A DNA stretch of 27,402 nt. It comes from CALREA01 sp041674865. Its GTDB lineage: Bacteria; Patescibacteriota; Gracilibacteria; UBA1369; UBA12463. The notes beneath the pieces are model-generated. The model did not search any database. It had not been told where the DNA came from and saw nothing but the letters and a program-made list of their open reading frames with translations. The position numbers were made by a program, and so were the translations under genes. Shown in pieces: positions 1-7,881 of this stretch (positions are counted from its first letter, which is position 1; every line of letters starts with the position of its first letter). The stretch is taken from positions 1 through 27,402 of the forward strand of contig JBAYUX010000011.1 in assembly GCA_041674865.1 (NCBI GenBank), given 5' to 3'.

Positions 1-7
1 ATACCCT

Positions 8-1534
8 ATGAGTACATTATCATTCTTGCTTGGCCTCGTCGGCCTCGCAATTGGAGCTGCGGCTGGTTACAGCATTCGGAAAGTTTTTCTTAGCAAGCGA
101 GATCGCGAGGTCATGGAACAGACTCAGCGTCTTGTTGATGAAGCTAATTTGAAGGCGAAGGAGATGGTTATGGAGGCGAAAAATGAGTCTCTCAAGATGC
201 AGGAAGAGCTTAAGCGTGAGGAGCGATCCAAGCACGAACAGCTTGAAAAGATGGAAGAGCGTCTCACAAAAAAAGAGGAAACTCTCGACAAGAAGCTCGA
301 TGAGTCTGAAAAAATGAAAGCTGACCTTGAACACAAGGCTCAGTCAGTGAAGACTCTTCGTGAAGAGATCGAGAAGATGTACAACGCTCAGGCAACACAG
401 CTTCAGAAAATTGCAGCGCTTACTCCAGAGCAGGCGAAGGAGATTCTTCTCAAGCAGGTTGAAGAAGAGGCGAAGGGTGATCTTTTGATTCAGATGGAAA
501 AGGCTGAGAAAGAACTCAAGGAAAAAGCAGGTGAGCGAGCACGTTATATGATTGCTGATGCGATTCAGCGTGTGGCGGCCGATGTGACTGCTGAGTCTAC
601 CGTGACGATCGTGAACTTGCCGAGTGATGACCTTAAGGGTCGAATTATCGGACGTGAAGGACGAAATATTAATACGTTTGAACAGATTACGGGAATCGAT
701 GTTATCGTTGATGATACGCCAGGTTCGATCGTGATTAGTGGTTTCGATATGATTCGACGATATATTGCGAAGATGACATTGGAGCGATTGATTGTTGATG
801 GTCGTATTCATCCAGCTCGCATCGAAGAGACCTATGAAAAAGTAAAAGAAGATGTGAATAATATTATTAAAGAACTTGGTGAGAAGGCGGTCTTCGAGGC
901 TGGTGTTACGGGTCTTCACCCAAATCTCGTGAAGTTACTTGGACGTCTCAAGTTCCGAATTAGTTACGGACAGAATGTTCTCAAGCACTCAATGGAAGTT
1001 GCTGTTCTCGCAGGCGCGCTTGCTGCGGAACTTGGTGCTGATGTGAACGTTTGTAAGAAGGCGGGTCTTCTCCATGATATTGGAAAAGCTGTTGATCATG
1101 AGATTCAGGGAAATCACGTGAAGATTGGAGCCGAGATCGCGAAGAAGTTTGGTCTTGCTCCTGATGTCGTTCACGCGATCGAGGCTCATGATGGAGAGAT
1201 TGAGCCAAAGACTGTTGAGGCCATGCTCGTTGAGGCCGCAAACCTTATTAGCAACGCTCGACCAGGTGCATCAAAAGAAAATCTCGATACCTTTATCCGA
1301 CGTATGCAGGAACTTGAAAATCTCTGTATGTCGTTTGGTGGTGTGAAGAAGGCATATGCTCTTCAGGCTGGTAATGAAGTTCGTATCTTCGTAAATGCTG
1401 ATGATCTCGATGACTTGGGCAGCAAGCGCTTGTCACATGACGTCGCACGCAAGATCGAACGTGACTTCCAGCACCCAAATCCAATCAAGGTCAACGTCAT
1501 TCGCGAGATTCGACGGGATGCTACGGCGGATTAA
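8..1534 (+). CDS. rny: Ribonuclease Y (membrane-anchored HD endoribonuclease)
   Basis: Initiates mRNA decay by endonucleolytic cleavage at the inner face of the membrane. The 508-residue length fits the family (about 520 in Bacillus). Order of parts: one N-terminal membrane helix (about residues 5-24), a long charged coiled coil (about 30-180), a KH RNA-binding domain with the GRIIGREGRN signature near 210-220, and an HD phosphohydrolase domain in which H356-D357 (LLHDIGKA) supply the metal-binding pair. Only seven bases of upstream sequence are present, so promoter and leader cannot be judged; the ATG is directly followed by the anchor helix, which supports this start. The exonuclease gene follows 36 nt later on the same strand, possibly co-transcribed. 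Family assignment is firm. Confidence 0.97.
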   Translation: MSTLSFLLGLVGLAIGAAAGYSIRKVFLSKRDREVMEQTQRLVDEANLKAKEMVMEAKNESLKMQEELKREERSKHEQLEKMEERLTKKEETLDKKLDESEKMKADLEHKAQSVKTLREEIEKMYNAQATQLQKIAALTPEQAKEILLKQVEEEAKGDLLIQMEKAEKELKEKAGERARYMIADAIQRVAADVTAESTVTIVNLPSDDLKGRIIGREGRNINTFEQITGIDVIVDDTPGSIVISGFDMIRRYIAKMTLERLIVDGRIHPARIEETYEKVKEDVNNIIKELGEKAVFEAGVTGLHPNLVKLLGRLKFRISYGQNVLKHSMEVAVLAGALAAELGADVNVCKKAGLLHDIGKAVDHEIQGNHVKIGAEIAKKFGLAPDVVHAIEAHDGEIEPKTVEAMLVEAANLISNARPGASKENLDTFIRRMQELENLCMSFGGVKKAYALQAGNEVRIFVNADDLDDLGSKRLSHDVARKIERDFQHPNPIKVNVIREIRRDATAD

Positions 1535-1570
1535 TAAAGGAATGCTGTTTTGATTTTCTAAGATTTCTTT

Positions 1571-2311
1571 ATGCGAGCTCTCTTTCTTGATACCGAGACA
1601 ACTGATATTGGAGCCGACGCTCGACTCGTTCAGCTTGCCTATAAAAATGCACTTACTGGAGAAGAGGTGAGTGCCTACTTCAAGCCACCTATTGAGATTT
1701 CGTATGGCTCGATGGCGGTCCATCATATTACCAATGAGATGGTTGCTGATAAGCAGGTTTTTATCGGAAGTCAGCAGCAGACCGCGTTGGTTACGTTATT
1801 GTCCGACACTATTTGTGTCGCGCACAATGCGCCTTTTGATGTTGGTATTTTGAAAAATGAAGGCGTGGAAATTACGACGTACATCGATACCCTTCGTGTT
1901 GCAAAACATTTGATTACGAGTGAGCAGTATAATTTGCAGTACCTCCGATATTTCTTGCATCTGAATACGGTCGAAGTTCGTGCGCATGATGCGGTAGGGG
2001 ATGTCCTTGTGCTTGAGGCGTTATTCTATCACTTGGTTAGTGTTGTTCGTGAGAAGTTTGGTTGTGAGACAGATGATGACGTTATTTCAAAAATGCTTGA
2101 GCTAACCTACGTTCCCGTTCCTTTGAATGTCTTCGCCTTTGGTAAGTACAAGGGCAAAACGTTCGATGAAGTTCGCGGAATGGACAGGGGATACATTAAC
2201 TGGCTTCACACGAGTGAGTCGCAAAAACCCGCGAGCGAACAGAACGAAGATTTGATGTACACGCTTCAGCTGTGTATGAGTGGCAAGTTGAATACGCCGA
2301 CGCTTTTGTAG
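1571..2311 (+). CDS. DnaQ-like DEDDh 3'-5' exonuclease with C-terminal DUF3820-like tail
   Basis: 246-residue 3'-5' exonuclease of the DnaQ/RNase T superfamily. The three Exo motifs are visible: D7-T-E9 (LDTETT), H85-N-A-P-F-D90, and H139-D-A-V-G-D144, so the metal-binding acidic residues and the catalytic histidine are intact. After the nuclease domain, about residues 188-222 (FGKYKGKTFDEV, then GYINWL) match the short DUF3820 module, which is often found beside exonuclease domains and may help bind nucleic acid (inference). No polymerase domain is attached, so it could be a proofreading subunit, an RNase T-like enzyme or a free repair exonuclease; the sequence cannot decide. The leader is T-rich without a Shine-Dalgarno sequence. 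Confidence 0.88.
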   Translation: MRALFLDTETTDIGADARLVQLAYKNALTGEEVSAYFKPPIEISYGSMAVHHITNEMVADKQVFIGSQQQTALVTLLSDTICVAHNAPFDVGILKNEGVEITTYIDTLRVAKHLITSEQYNLQYLRYFLHLNTVEVRAHDAVGDVLVLEALFYHLVSVVREKFGCETDDDVISKMLELTYVPVPLNVFAFGKYKGKTFDEVRGMDRGYINWLHTSESQKPASEQNEDLMYTLQLCMSGKLNTPTLL

Positions 2312-2347
2312 AGCAGGGATTTTATTTCGTAGATTGGAAAAGATGAC

Positions 2348-3598
2348 CTACTTGGTCGTTTCTCGTATTTTTGCTTTGCTCAAAATAACTGATCCTATTG
2401 CGGCAAAACCACCCATAGCGATGATGGCGACTCGATAACGCATACTTCCGGTATTGGCGAGTAGCATTGTGATAAGACCCCAGGTAAGTGGGCCGATGAG
2501 TGTTGAAATGCGTTCTGCAATGGTATAAAAACTAAAACCAAAGTTAAGTTTGTCTTTTGGACAGAGAGCAACCATGGCAGTTCGAGTGACGGTCCAGGTG
2601 GCGCCGAAGAAGAAGCCCATGAGAATGGCGAGCACGACAAAAAATGCAAAACTATTGGTTAGGCCCATGAGTGGAAAGATAATGGCCCAACTTCCAAGGA
2701 TAATCATGAGGGATGTTTTGGTGCCGATGCGATCTGAAGCCCATCCTGAGACAAGTGCCCCAACTGCCGAGGTAACTAAAATTCCGATGAGAAGGAGAGA
2801 TTTAGTGCTGTCCGTGACGGCAAAAACTTTTTCGAGATAAATAGGGAAGTTATTGGATGCGGTGAGAATCGCGTCGTTGAAGAAAAAGTATGAGAGGAGA
2901 AAATATCTCATATTTGGCTCTTTGATGAGATCTTTGAACTGACGCCATTGGGATTTGTACTCTTGAGCGTAGCTAATCGTTGTGATATCTGTGATTGGAG
3001 TTTCTCGTTTTGGAAGTTTGAACCAGAGGAGCATTGGAAGCGAAAGGAAGAAGAAGATGATGCTAGCTGGGAGAAAAGTTTGAGCTCGGCCAGGCGCTCC
3101 GAAGAGATATATGGCCCCAGAAGCCAGTGGAATAGTTACGACGAGACCAACGATCTGGCCAATCCAGTTTGCCGCCTGGCCGATGCCAGATATGGTTCCG
3201 CACTTTTCCGGAGGTGCAATTTTTTCAAGAAGCGCGTTATAAAAAACGAAAGAGAATTGGTAGAGGTAGTTCGATATGAGGAAAAAGAATGCAGCTAGTA
3301 GTACACTTCCTGTGAAGAAGAGTGTTGTGAGGGCAGTGAGTACAAAAAATATAAATGTAAAAACAGTGATCCTATTGAGATACTTTTGTTCACGATAGGT
3401 TTTGTCTGCAATACTTCCAAGCACCGGCGCGGTCATAAGAAGTAGTATGGATCCAATCGTAAAGAGCATGTTGTACGCAAAATCAGAGACTCCGTGATCA
3501 ATGACGAGCCACTGTGAAAAATAGAGAAAAAATACAATCGTTGAGATTGAATTCGCGAAGTCGTACAAGGTCCACAAAATGACATTTTTTCGGTTCAT
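2348..3598 (-). CDS. MFS transporter, UMF1/Atg22-like
   Basis: 416-residue polytopic membrane protein with about 12 hydrophobic segments. The N-terminus (WTLYDFANSISTIVFFLYF) is the hallmark of the UMF1 / vacuole effluxer Atg22-like branch of the major facilitator superfamily, and an MFS-type loop (SGWASDRIGTKTS) lies in the second half. Bacterial members of this branch have no well-established substrate, so efflux or uptake of a small solute is all that can be said. The -10-like TATTAT ends six bases before the ATG on the minus strand, which suggests a leaderless mRNA. It converges on the exonuclease gene with 36 nt between the stops and no clear terminator hairpin. Confidence 0.85.
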   Translation of the reverse strand: MNRKNVILWTLYDFANSISTIVFFLYFSQWLVIDHGVSDFAYNMLFTIGSILLLMTAPVLGSIADKTYREQKYLNRITVFTFIFFVLTALTTLFFTGSVLLAAFFFLISNYLYQFSFVFYNALLEKIAPPEKCGTISGIGQAANWIGQIVGLVVTIPLASGAIYLFGAPGRAQTFLPASIIFFFLSLPMLLWFKLPKRETPITDITTISYAQEYKSQWRQFKDLIKEPNMRYFLLSYFFFNDAILTASNNFPIYLEKVFAVTDSTKSLLLIGILVTSAVGALVSGWASDRIGTKTSLMIILGSWAIIFPLMGLTNSFAFFVVLAILMGFFFGATWTVTRTAMVALCPKDKLNFGFSFYTIAERISTLIGPLTWGLITMLLANTGSMRYRVAIIAMGGFAAIGSVILSKAKIRETTK

Positions 3599-3711
3599 GG
3601 AGGTATAATACGTTATTATATTTATTTTGAATATCTTTGATAGATATCTCGGAGTTTCATCTTTTTATTAGGAATTTGTTAGGTTTTTGAAATATTTTCG
3701 TAAGGTTGGAT

Positions 3712-3720
3712 TGATATGAT
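3712..3720 (+). promoter_or_regulatory. Extended -10 promoter of the tRNA-like RNA
   Basis: TG-A-TATGAT is an extended -10 element. Transcription would start near 3727, about 17 nt before the first base of the tRNA-like RNA and at the foot of its outer stem. No good -35 lies at normal spacing, as expected for extended -10 promoters. The assignment rests on position and consensus only. Confidence 0.5.
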
Positions 3721-3743
3721 TTGTTATGCCGAGAGAGAGGCAT

Positions 3744-3816
3744 GGGGCGAATTACTGGTGAATAAAGAAAGGGTTACCGCCTTTCTTTGCGGGTTCGATT
3801 CCCGCTCGTTCCACCA
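3744..3816 (+). ncRNA. tRNA-like RNA resembling a tag-less tmRNA tRNA-like domain
   Basis: 73 nt ending in an encoded CCA. The 7-bp acceptor stem pairs GGGGCGA (3744-3750) with TCGTTCC (3806-3812) and contains G3.U70, the alanine identity pair, plus discriminator A73. The T arm is perfect: GCGGG, loop TTCGATT, CCCGC (3789-3805). Between them there is no ordinary D stem; the sequence after the acceptor (ATTACTGG) resembles the tmRNA D region, and position 8 is A as in Escherichia coli tmRNA. A 9-bp stem AAAGAAAGG/CCTTTCTTT (3764-3772 with 3780-3788) abuts the T arm with no variable loop, as tmRNA helix P2 does, but it is closed by a 7-nt loop (GTTACCG) instead of the tag ORF and pseudoknots. 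A 12-bp outer stem (3725-3736 with 3817-3828) encloses it. The alternative is a degenerate tRNA-Val with anticodon TAC, but it lacks a D stem. That it is a tRNA-like RNA is well supported; its function is unknown. Confidence 0.65.
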
Positions 3817-3832
3817 TCTCTCGGTATAAAGC

Positions 3833-3865
3833 AAAAAGGCGAAGAGTCATGTTCTTCGTCTTTTT
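3833..3865 (+). terminator. Rho-independent terminator of the tRNA-like RNA
   Basis: A 13-bp stem (3833-3845 with 3853-3865, one G.T pair), 7-nt loop GTCATGT, with A5 on the 5' side and T5 on the 3' side. It lies 17 nt after the CCA end, which makes the RNA a compact unit of promoter, short leader, RNA and terminator. Confidence 0.7.
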
Positions 3866-3886
3866 GTGAATCTACGCGTTAGATGG

Positions 3887-3985
3887 AAGTTTGACCTGCT
3901 TCCCGGGTAGACTCAAGGTTCCGCTCCACCAGCCTCTGACATGAGGCAATGTGCAACAGTTGCACATTAAGCATTGAGACTGCTT
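3887..3985. other. Hairpin-rich intergenic segment including a near-perfect palindrome
   Basis: The 290 nt between the terminator and the groESL promoter contain no ORF of note. They hold successive small foldbacks: GCCTC/GAGGC (3932-3936 with 3943-3947); directly adjacent a 10-bp palindrome AATGTGCAAC/GTTGCACATT around a single A (3948-3968); then AAGCA/TGCTT (3969-3973 with 3981-3985). Just before them, 3921-3930 reads CCGCTCCACCA-like, another tRNA 3'-end look-alike, without a T arm. The segment could be an operator, an untranslated structured RNA, or remnants of a tRNA/tmRNA locus. 3986-4078 shows nothing recognisable. Confidence 0.4.
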
Positions 3986-4078
3986 GGTTCTAGTGTATCA
4001 ATAAATTTTGAGTTTGCAAAAAGTTCTACCTTAGCTTTGTTTAACTTCTTCTTCGCAGGGTAGTTCAGTCTTTTTCTC

Positions 4079-4119
4079 TTGATCGAAATGAGTTAGCACT
4101 CTAAAATACCAACTGCTAA
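4079..4119 (+). promoter_or_regulatory. groESL promoter overlapped by a CIRCE (HrcA) operator
   Basis: The sigma70-type promoter is TTGATC (4079-4084), 17 nt, TAAAAT (4102-4107), with a start expected near 4114. Over it lies TTAGCACTC (4093-4101), a 9-nt spacer, and AACTGCTAA (4111-4119). The left arm is the exact CIRCE half-site; the right arm differs at two of nine positions from GAGTGCTAA. The spacing is canonical. CIRCE is bound by the repressor HrcA, so heat-shock repression of groESL is expected. hrcA itself is not in the window. Confidence 0.88.
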
Positions 4120-4157
4120 TTTACCTTATACGCCTAATTCTTTAATCCCTTATTTTT

Positions 4158-4454
4158 ATGAGCATTACACTCAAACCAACGGACGATCATATCGTCGTAA
4201 AGGCTGAGGAACAGGAGACGCAAACTCAGTCCGGACTTTATATTCCATCAACTGTTTCGAAGGAGCGTCCGCAGATGGGCGAGGTTGTCGCTGTTGGTCC
4301 TGGAAAGATGACTGATGATGGTAAGCGACTCGCGATGGACGTAAAGGTAGGAGATAAGATTCTCTTTTCGAAGTATGGTCCAAGCGAGGTGAAGATTGAT
4401 GGTAAGGATCTTCTCATTCTCAATCAGAGTGACGTGTTGGCGATCGTTCAATAA
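4158..4454 (+). CDS. groES: Co-chaperonin GroES (Cpn10)
   Basis: 98 residues, the normal GroES length. It forms the heptameric lid of the GroEL folding chamber in the cytoplasm. Recognisable features are the N-terminal LKPTDDHIVVKAEE strand, the mobile loop around QTQSGLYIP that contacts GroEL, and the GEVVAVGPG turn. It is the first gene of the groES-groEL operon, 38 nt after the CIRCE element and 32 nt before groEL. The leader is T/C-rich without a Shine-Dalgarno sequence. Assignment is firm. Confidence 0.97.
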   Translation: MSITLKPTDDHIVVKAEEQETQTQSGLYIPSTVSKERPQMGEVVAVGPGKMTDDGKRLAMDVKVGDKILFSKYGPSEVKIDGKDLLILNQSDVLAIVQ

Positions 4455-4486
4455 TTATTCATTTCTCAATTAACTTTTATATTACT

Positions 4487-6133
4487 ATGGCAAAACAAAT
4501 TTTATTCGGAGATGAGGCGCGATCAAAATTGCTCGCTGGTGTCCGAAAACTTGCTTCTACGGTTTGTATTACACTTGGTCCAAAAGGACGAAATGTTGGT
4601 CTCGATAAGAAGTATGGATCGGCTGTTATTACGCATGATGGTGTGACGATTGCGAAGGAGATCGAACTCAAGGATCCGTATGAAAATATGGGTGCACAGC
4701 TTGTAAAACAGGCTGCAACGAAGACGAATGATATCGCTGGTGATGGAACAACGACCGCAACACTTCTCGCATGGAAGATGATTGAAGGTGGAATTCGAAA
4801 TATCACGGCTGGTGCAAATCCAATGCAACTTCGAACCGGCATGGAGCTTGCGATGAATCTTGTGGTTGATGAGCTTGAAAAGATGGCCGTAAAGATCGGC
4901 GATTCACGAGAAAAAATTGCACAGGTTGCAACGGTTTCTGCGCAGAACGAGGAGATGGGAAATCTCATCGCTGATGTTCTTTCTATGGTTGGAAGTGATG
5001 GAGTTATTACGGTTGAAGAGGCTCAGACGATGGGTCTTACAAAAGAGGTCGTCGAAGGTATGCAGTTCGACAATGGCTATATCTCGGCTTATTTTGTCAC
5101 TGACCCAACTCGAATGGAGGCAGTATATGATGATGCCTACGTTCTTCTTACCGATAAGAAAATTTCTTCGATTCAGGATATTCTTCCTGTCATTGAAAAA
5201 GTTCTCAAGGGCGGAAAGAAAGAGCTCGTGATTATTGCTGAAGATATCGACGGTGAAGCACTCGCTACGCTCGTGCTCAATAAACTCCGTGGTGCATTCA
5301 GTGTTCTCGCGGTGAAGGCTCCAGCATTTGGTGAGCGACGAAAAGAGATGCTCAGGGATATTGCAGCGCTCGTCGGTGGACGTGTGATTAGCGAGGAAGT
5401 TGGCCTCAAGCTTGAAGACACTGACCTTAGTGATCTCGGTCGTGCTGGTCGTGTTGTTGCTGACAAAGAGAAGACGATCATTATCGATGGAAAGGGGAAC
5501 AAGGCCGACATCGAGGCTCGAATTGATGAAATCAAGGTTCTCATGAACAAGGCGACATCAGACTTCGACAAAGAAAAATTTGCAGAACGTCTCGCAAAAC
5601 TTGCTGGTGGTGTTGGTGTTATCAAGGTTGGTGCTGCAACAGAAGTTGAGCTCAAGGAAAAGAAGCACCGTCTTGAAGATGCTGTCCAGGCAACGAAGGC
5701 CGCTGTTGAAGAGGGAATCGTCCCAGGTGGTGGAGTTGCGTTGTTACATGCTCTTCGAGCGCTCAGCTCAATCCAGGCAGAAGGCGATACGAAGACGGGC
5801 GTTGAGTTGGTAAAGGCTTCTCTCATGGAGCCACTCATGCACATCGTTCAGAATGCTGGTCAGGATGGCAAAGTTGTCGTCAACAAAGTTCTCTCAGAAA
5901 AAGAGGCGATTGGTTACAACGTCATGACGGGTGAGTACACCGACATGATCAAGGCTGGTATTATCGACCCGAAGAAAGTAACTCGTTCTGCGCTTCAGAA
6001 TGCGGTTTCTATCGCGGCTACTTTCCTTACTATGGAAGCGGCTGTTGTCGAACTTCCTGAGCCAAAAGAAGCTACAGCTGGTGGCGCAGCTGGTGGTATG
6101 GGTGGAATGGGAGGTATGGCGGATATGTACTAA
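4487..6133 (+). CDS. groEL: Chaperonin GroEL (Cpn60)
   Basis: 548 residues, the standard length. This ATP-driven tetradecameric chaperonin encloses unfolded proteins together with GroES. Visible signatures are the ATP-binding TLGPKGRNV (about 29-37), D86 in GDGTTT (85-90), the late GGGVALL motif, and the Gly-Gly-Met C-terminal tail (GGMGGMGGMADMY). It is second in the CIRCE-controlled operon and is followed by a strong terminator. The leader (ACTTTTATATTACT before ATG) has no Shine-Dalgarno sequence. Codon use matches the neighbouring core genes. Assignment is firm. Confidence 0.98.
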   Translation: MAKQILFGDEARSKLLAGVRKLASTVCITLGPKGRNVGLDKKYGSAVITHDGVTIAKEIELKDPYENMGAQLVKQAATKTNDIAGDGTTTATLLAWKMIEGGIRNITAGANPMQLRTGMELAMNLVVDELEKMAVKIGDSREKIAQVATVSAQNEEMGNLIADVLSMVGSDGVITVEEAQTMGLTKEVVEGMQFDNGYISAYFVTDPTRMEAVYDDAYVLLTDKKISSIQDILPVIEKVLKGGKKELVIIAEDIDGEALATLVLNKLRGAFSVLAVKAPAFGERRKEMLRDIAALVGGRVISEEVGLKLEDTDLSDLGRAGRVVADKEKTIIIDGKGNKADIEARIDEIKVLMNKATSDFDKEKFAERLAKLAGGVGVIKVGAATEVELKEKKHRLEDAVQATKAAVEEGIVPGGGVALLHALRALSSIQAEGDTKTGVELVKASLMEPLMHIVQNAGQDGKVVVNKVLSEKEAIGYNVMTGEYTDMIKAGIIDPKKVTRSALQNAVSIAATFLTMEAAVVELPEPKEATAGGAAGGMGGMGGMADMY

Positions 6134-6176
6134 TTTCTCGCCAGAAACTCGAATTAGAGATTCTAAAAGTATATTT

Positions 6177-6207
6177 AAAAGAGACCCAAATCCTGGGTCT
6201 CTTTTTT
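6177..6207. terminator. Terminator between groEL and the YqeY-like gene
   Basis: A 12-bp perfect stem AAAAGAGACCCA / TGGGTCTCTTTT (6177-6188 with 6194-6205), loop AATCC, then further T. The A run on the left and T run on the right let it work for both convergent genes. Confidence 0.9.
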
Positions 6208-6218
6208 GTTGTGAATTT

Positions 6219-6665
6219 TTACTTCAAAAGTTCCTGAACAATTCTATTCACCATTCCACCGTCAGCTTTTCCCTTCGTGCGTGGCATGAGGGCGCCCATG
6301 ACCTTTCCAAGATCGGACTTACCTGATGCACCTGTTGCTGCGATAACTTCGGCGACGATTGTCCGGACTTCTTCTTCTGAAAGTTGAGCAGGAAGATATT
6401 TTTCGAGGACGGCCATCTCGAGTTTTTCTTTTTCTGCGAGCTCTTGGCGACCACCTTTTTCAAACTGTTCGATTGAGTCTTTGCGCTGTTTCATCTCCTT
6501 TCCTGCGAGTTGAATGATATCGTCATCGGTTGCGACCTTCTTTTCGCCAGCCGTTTCGAACTTGATAATTGCTGCCTTGAGAAGCCTGATCGCTGAGGTT
6601 GCGACCTCGTCCTTTCCCTTCATTGCTGCGATAAGATCTTGCTGAAGTTGTTCCTTGAGTGCCAT
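6219..6665 (-). CDS. GatB/YqeY domain protein
   Basis: 148 residues, the full length of the YqeY family, which is homologous to the C-terminal tRNA-binding domain of the amidotransferase subunit GatB. The family is recognised by the N-terminal LKEQLQQDLIAAMK helix, the VATSAIRLLKAAI segment, EKYLPAQLSEEE, and the C-terminal DLGKVMGALMPRTKGKADGGMVN motif. The stand-alone protein is common but its role is not settled; binding of tRNA or an accessory role in amidation is inferred from homology. A TATAAT-like box lies at 6707-6712 on the minus strand, about 40 nt before the ATG. There is no Shine-Dalgarno sequence. It converges on groEL across a shared terminator. Confidence 0.93.
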   Translation of the reverse strand: MALKEQLQQDLIAAMKGKDEVATSAIRLLKAAIIKFETAGEKKVATDDDIIQLAGKEMKQRKDSIEQFEKGGRQELAEKEKLEMAVLEKYLPAQLSEEEVRTIVAEVIAATGASGKSDLGKVMGALMPRTKGKADGGMVNRIVQELLK

Positions 6666-6756
6666 GTCAAAATATTTAAGAAATAATGGATATTTGTACG
6701 TTTTTGATTATACCCGATCTAGTTATTTTGTATATGGCAGTGCCTCGTTTGCTTCA

Positions 6757-6784
6757 TTGACATGCGAATGCTGCGTGATACCAT
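6757..6784 (+). promoter_or_regulatory. Promoter of the lipoprotein gene
   Basis: TTGACA (6757-6762), 16 nt, TACCAT (6779-6784) with an extended TG at 6776-6777. The start is expected near 6791, about 25 nt before the ATG at 6816. Confidence 0.5.
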
Positions 6785-6815
6785 GAGTGACGTTGTATTT
6801 TAATTATTCTCGATT

Positions 6816-7826
6816 ATGAATTCTCCACGCCGAGCCCTGACAGTTGCCCTTATCGCAGCCCTCGCTCTTTCTTCTGGATGTACTTGGTTTTCCCCAAAGC
6901 CACCAAAAGAAGCGAAGGATATGGTTCAGACCGCCTTAACAAATTTTTTCACACAGTCATCACACGACCATACCGGTACGCTTGAACTTAACATGCTAGG
7001 TAAAGATACAACAGGAAAGGCGCAGAATGTAACTCTTCGTGTTAGCCTTTCTGGTAGCGAGAACAAGCCATTCCAGGGCGGTACAGGGTTTACTGAAAAA
7101 ATTGGCGTCAACGCAAAGGTTGATCAGGACACATATGTTACTAACCTCGAAATTCGAAACAAAGAAAATAATTTCTTCGTCAATATTGCCAATTTGACTG
7201 GCCCAGAATCTCAGATTCCAAAGGATCAGGTTAGCGCTCTTCTCGCTAAGTGGTGGAAGATTCCACTTCCTGGTGACATGTATGCAAAACTTGCTGACCA
7301 GGGAGCTCAGTCATATATGAGCCAAATTCAGAATAACTGGCTTGCTGCTTCTAGCTACCTCAAGAGTCTTGATTATGATGGTACTGATACCGTCAATGGT
7401 CTTAAGAGTTATCATTACACGGGAGAAGTTGATGTTGGAAAGCTACAGGCATTCTTCGAAGGTTTCTTCAAGAGTCAGGGTGCCGAAATGACATCTACTG
7501 ATCTCAAGAGTCTTCAGGAAATTTTCGCTAGTTCAAAAGCAACTATCGATTTCTGGATCTCAATGGACACACTCGTACTTGATCGCGTAAAGGTTGTCGC
7601 TCGAATTGATAAAATTACTGGTGATGATGGCAAGACAGCAGGAAAGGCAGATGCTACATTTGATCTCTCATACTCAAACTTCGGTAAGCCAGTTGTGATT
7701 GAAGAACCAGTTGGTTCTACAGAATTTAACTTGTTTGGAATGTTCGGCGATGGAGAAGAGATTCCTCCGGAGGATAGTGTTTCGGATCCTGTTAAGACAC
7801 CGGTTAAAACTCCAGCGAAGAAGTAG
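6816..7826 (+). CDS. Predicted lipoprotein, function unknown
   Basis: 336 residues. A positively charged start (MNSPRRA), a hydrophobic h-region and LSSGC with Cys22 form a type II signal peptide, so the mature protein should be lipid-anchored on the outer face of the membrane. The rest is rich in short beta-type segments (TGTLELNML, KSYHYTGEVDVGKLQAF, LDRVKVVARID), a pattern similar to the LppX/LprG/LolA-like lipid-binding fold, but this is a pattern-level suggestion only. The C-terminus is a short Pro/Lys/Thr tail (repeated PVKTP) that may span the cell wall or be unstructured. It has its own promoter and a downstream terminator, so it is monocistronic. Not recognised as a named protein. 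Confidence 0.8.
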   Translation: MNSPRRALTVALIAALALSSGCTWFSPKPPKEAKDMVQTALTNFFTQSSHDHTGTLELNMLGKDTTGKAQNVTLRVSLSGSENKPFQGGTGFTEKIGVNAKVDQDTYVTNLEIRNKENNFFVNIANLTGPESQIPKDQVSALLAKWWKIPLPGDMYAKLADQGAQSYMSQIQNNWLAASSYLKSLDYDGTDTVNGLKSYHYTGEVDVGKLQAFFEGFFKSQGAEMTSTDLKSLQEIFASSKATIDFWISMDTLVLDRVKVVARIDKITGDDGKTAGKADATFDLSYSNFGKPVVIEEPVGSTEFNLFGMFGDGEEIPPEDSVSDPVKTPVKTPAKK

Positions 7827-7849
7827 ACTATTGTTTCATATTGAATAAA

Positions 7850-7881
7850 AAAAAAGAGAGGTGAAATATCCTCTCTTTTTT
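7850..7881. terminator. Shared terminator between the lipoprotein and HTH genes
   Basis: A 12-bp perfect stem AAAAAAGAGAGG / CCTCTCTTTTTT (7850-7861 with 7870-7881), loop TGAAATAT. It is symmetrical enough to end both converging genes, and its right arm overlaps the stop codon of the minus-strand gene. Confidence 0.88.

Noticed and set aside
3744..3816. Ordinary tRNA-Val with anticodon TAC
   Set aside because: No D stem, A at position 8, a 9-bp stem in place of the 5-bp anticodon stem and no variable loop; kept only as an alternative.
3911..3930. Second tRNA or tmRNA 3' end (GGTTCCGCTCCACCA)
   Set aside because: There is no T arm before it and no matching 5' acceptor strand of its own nearby.
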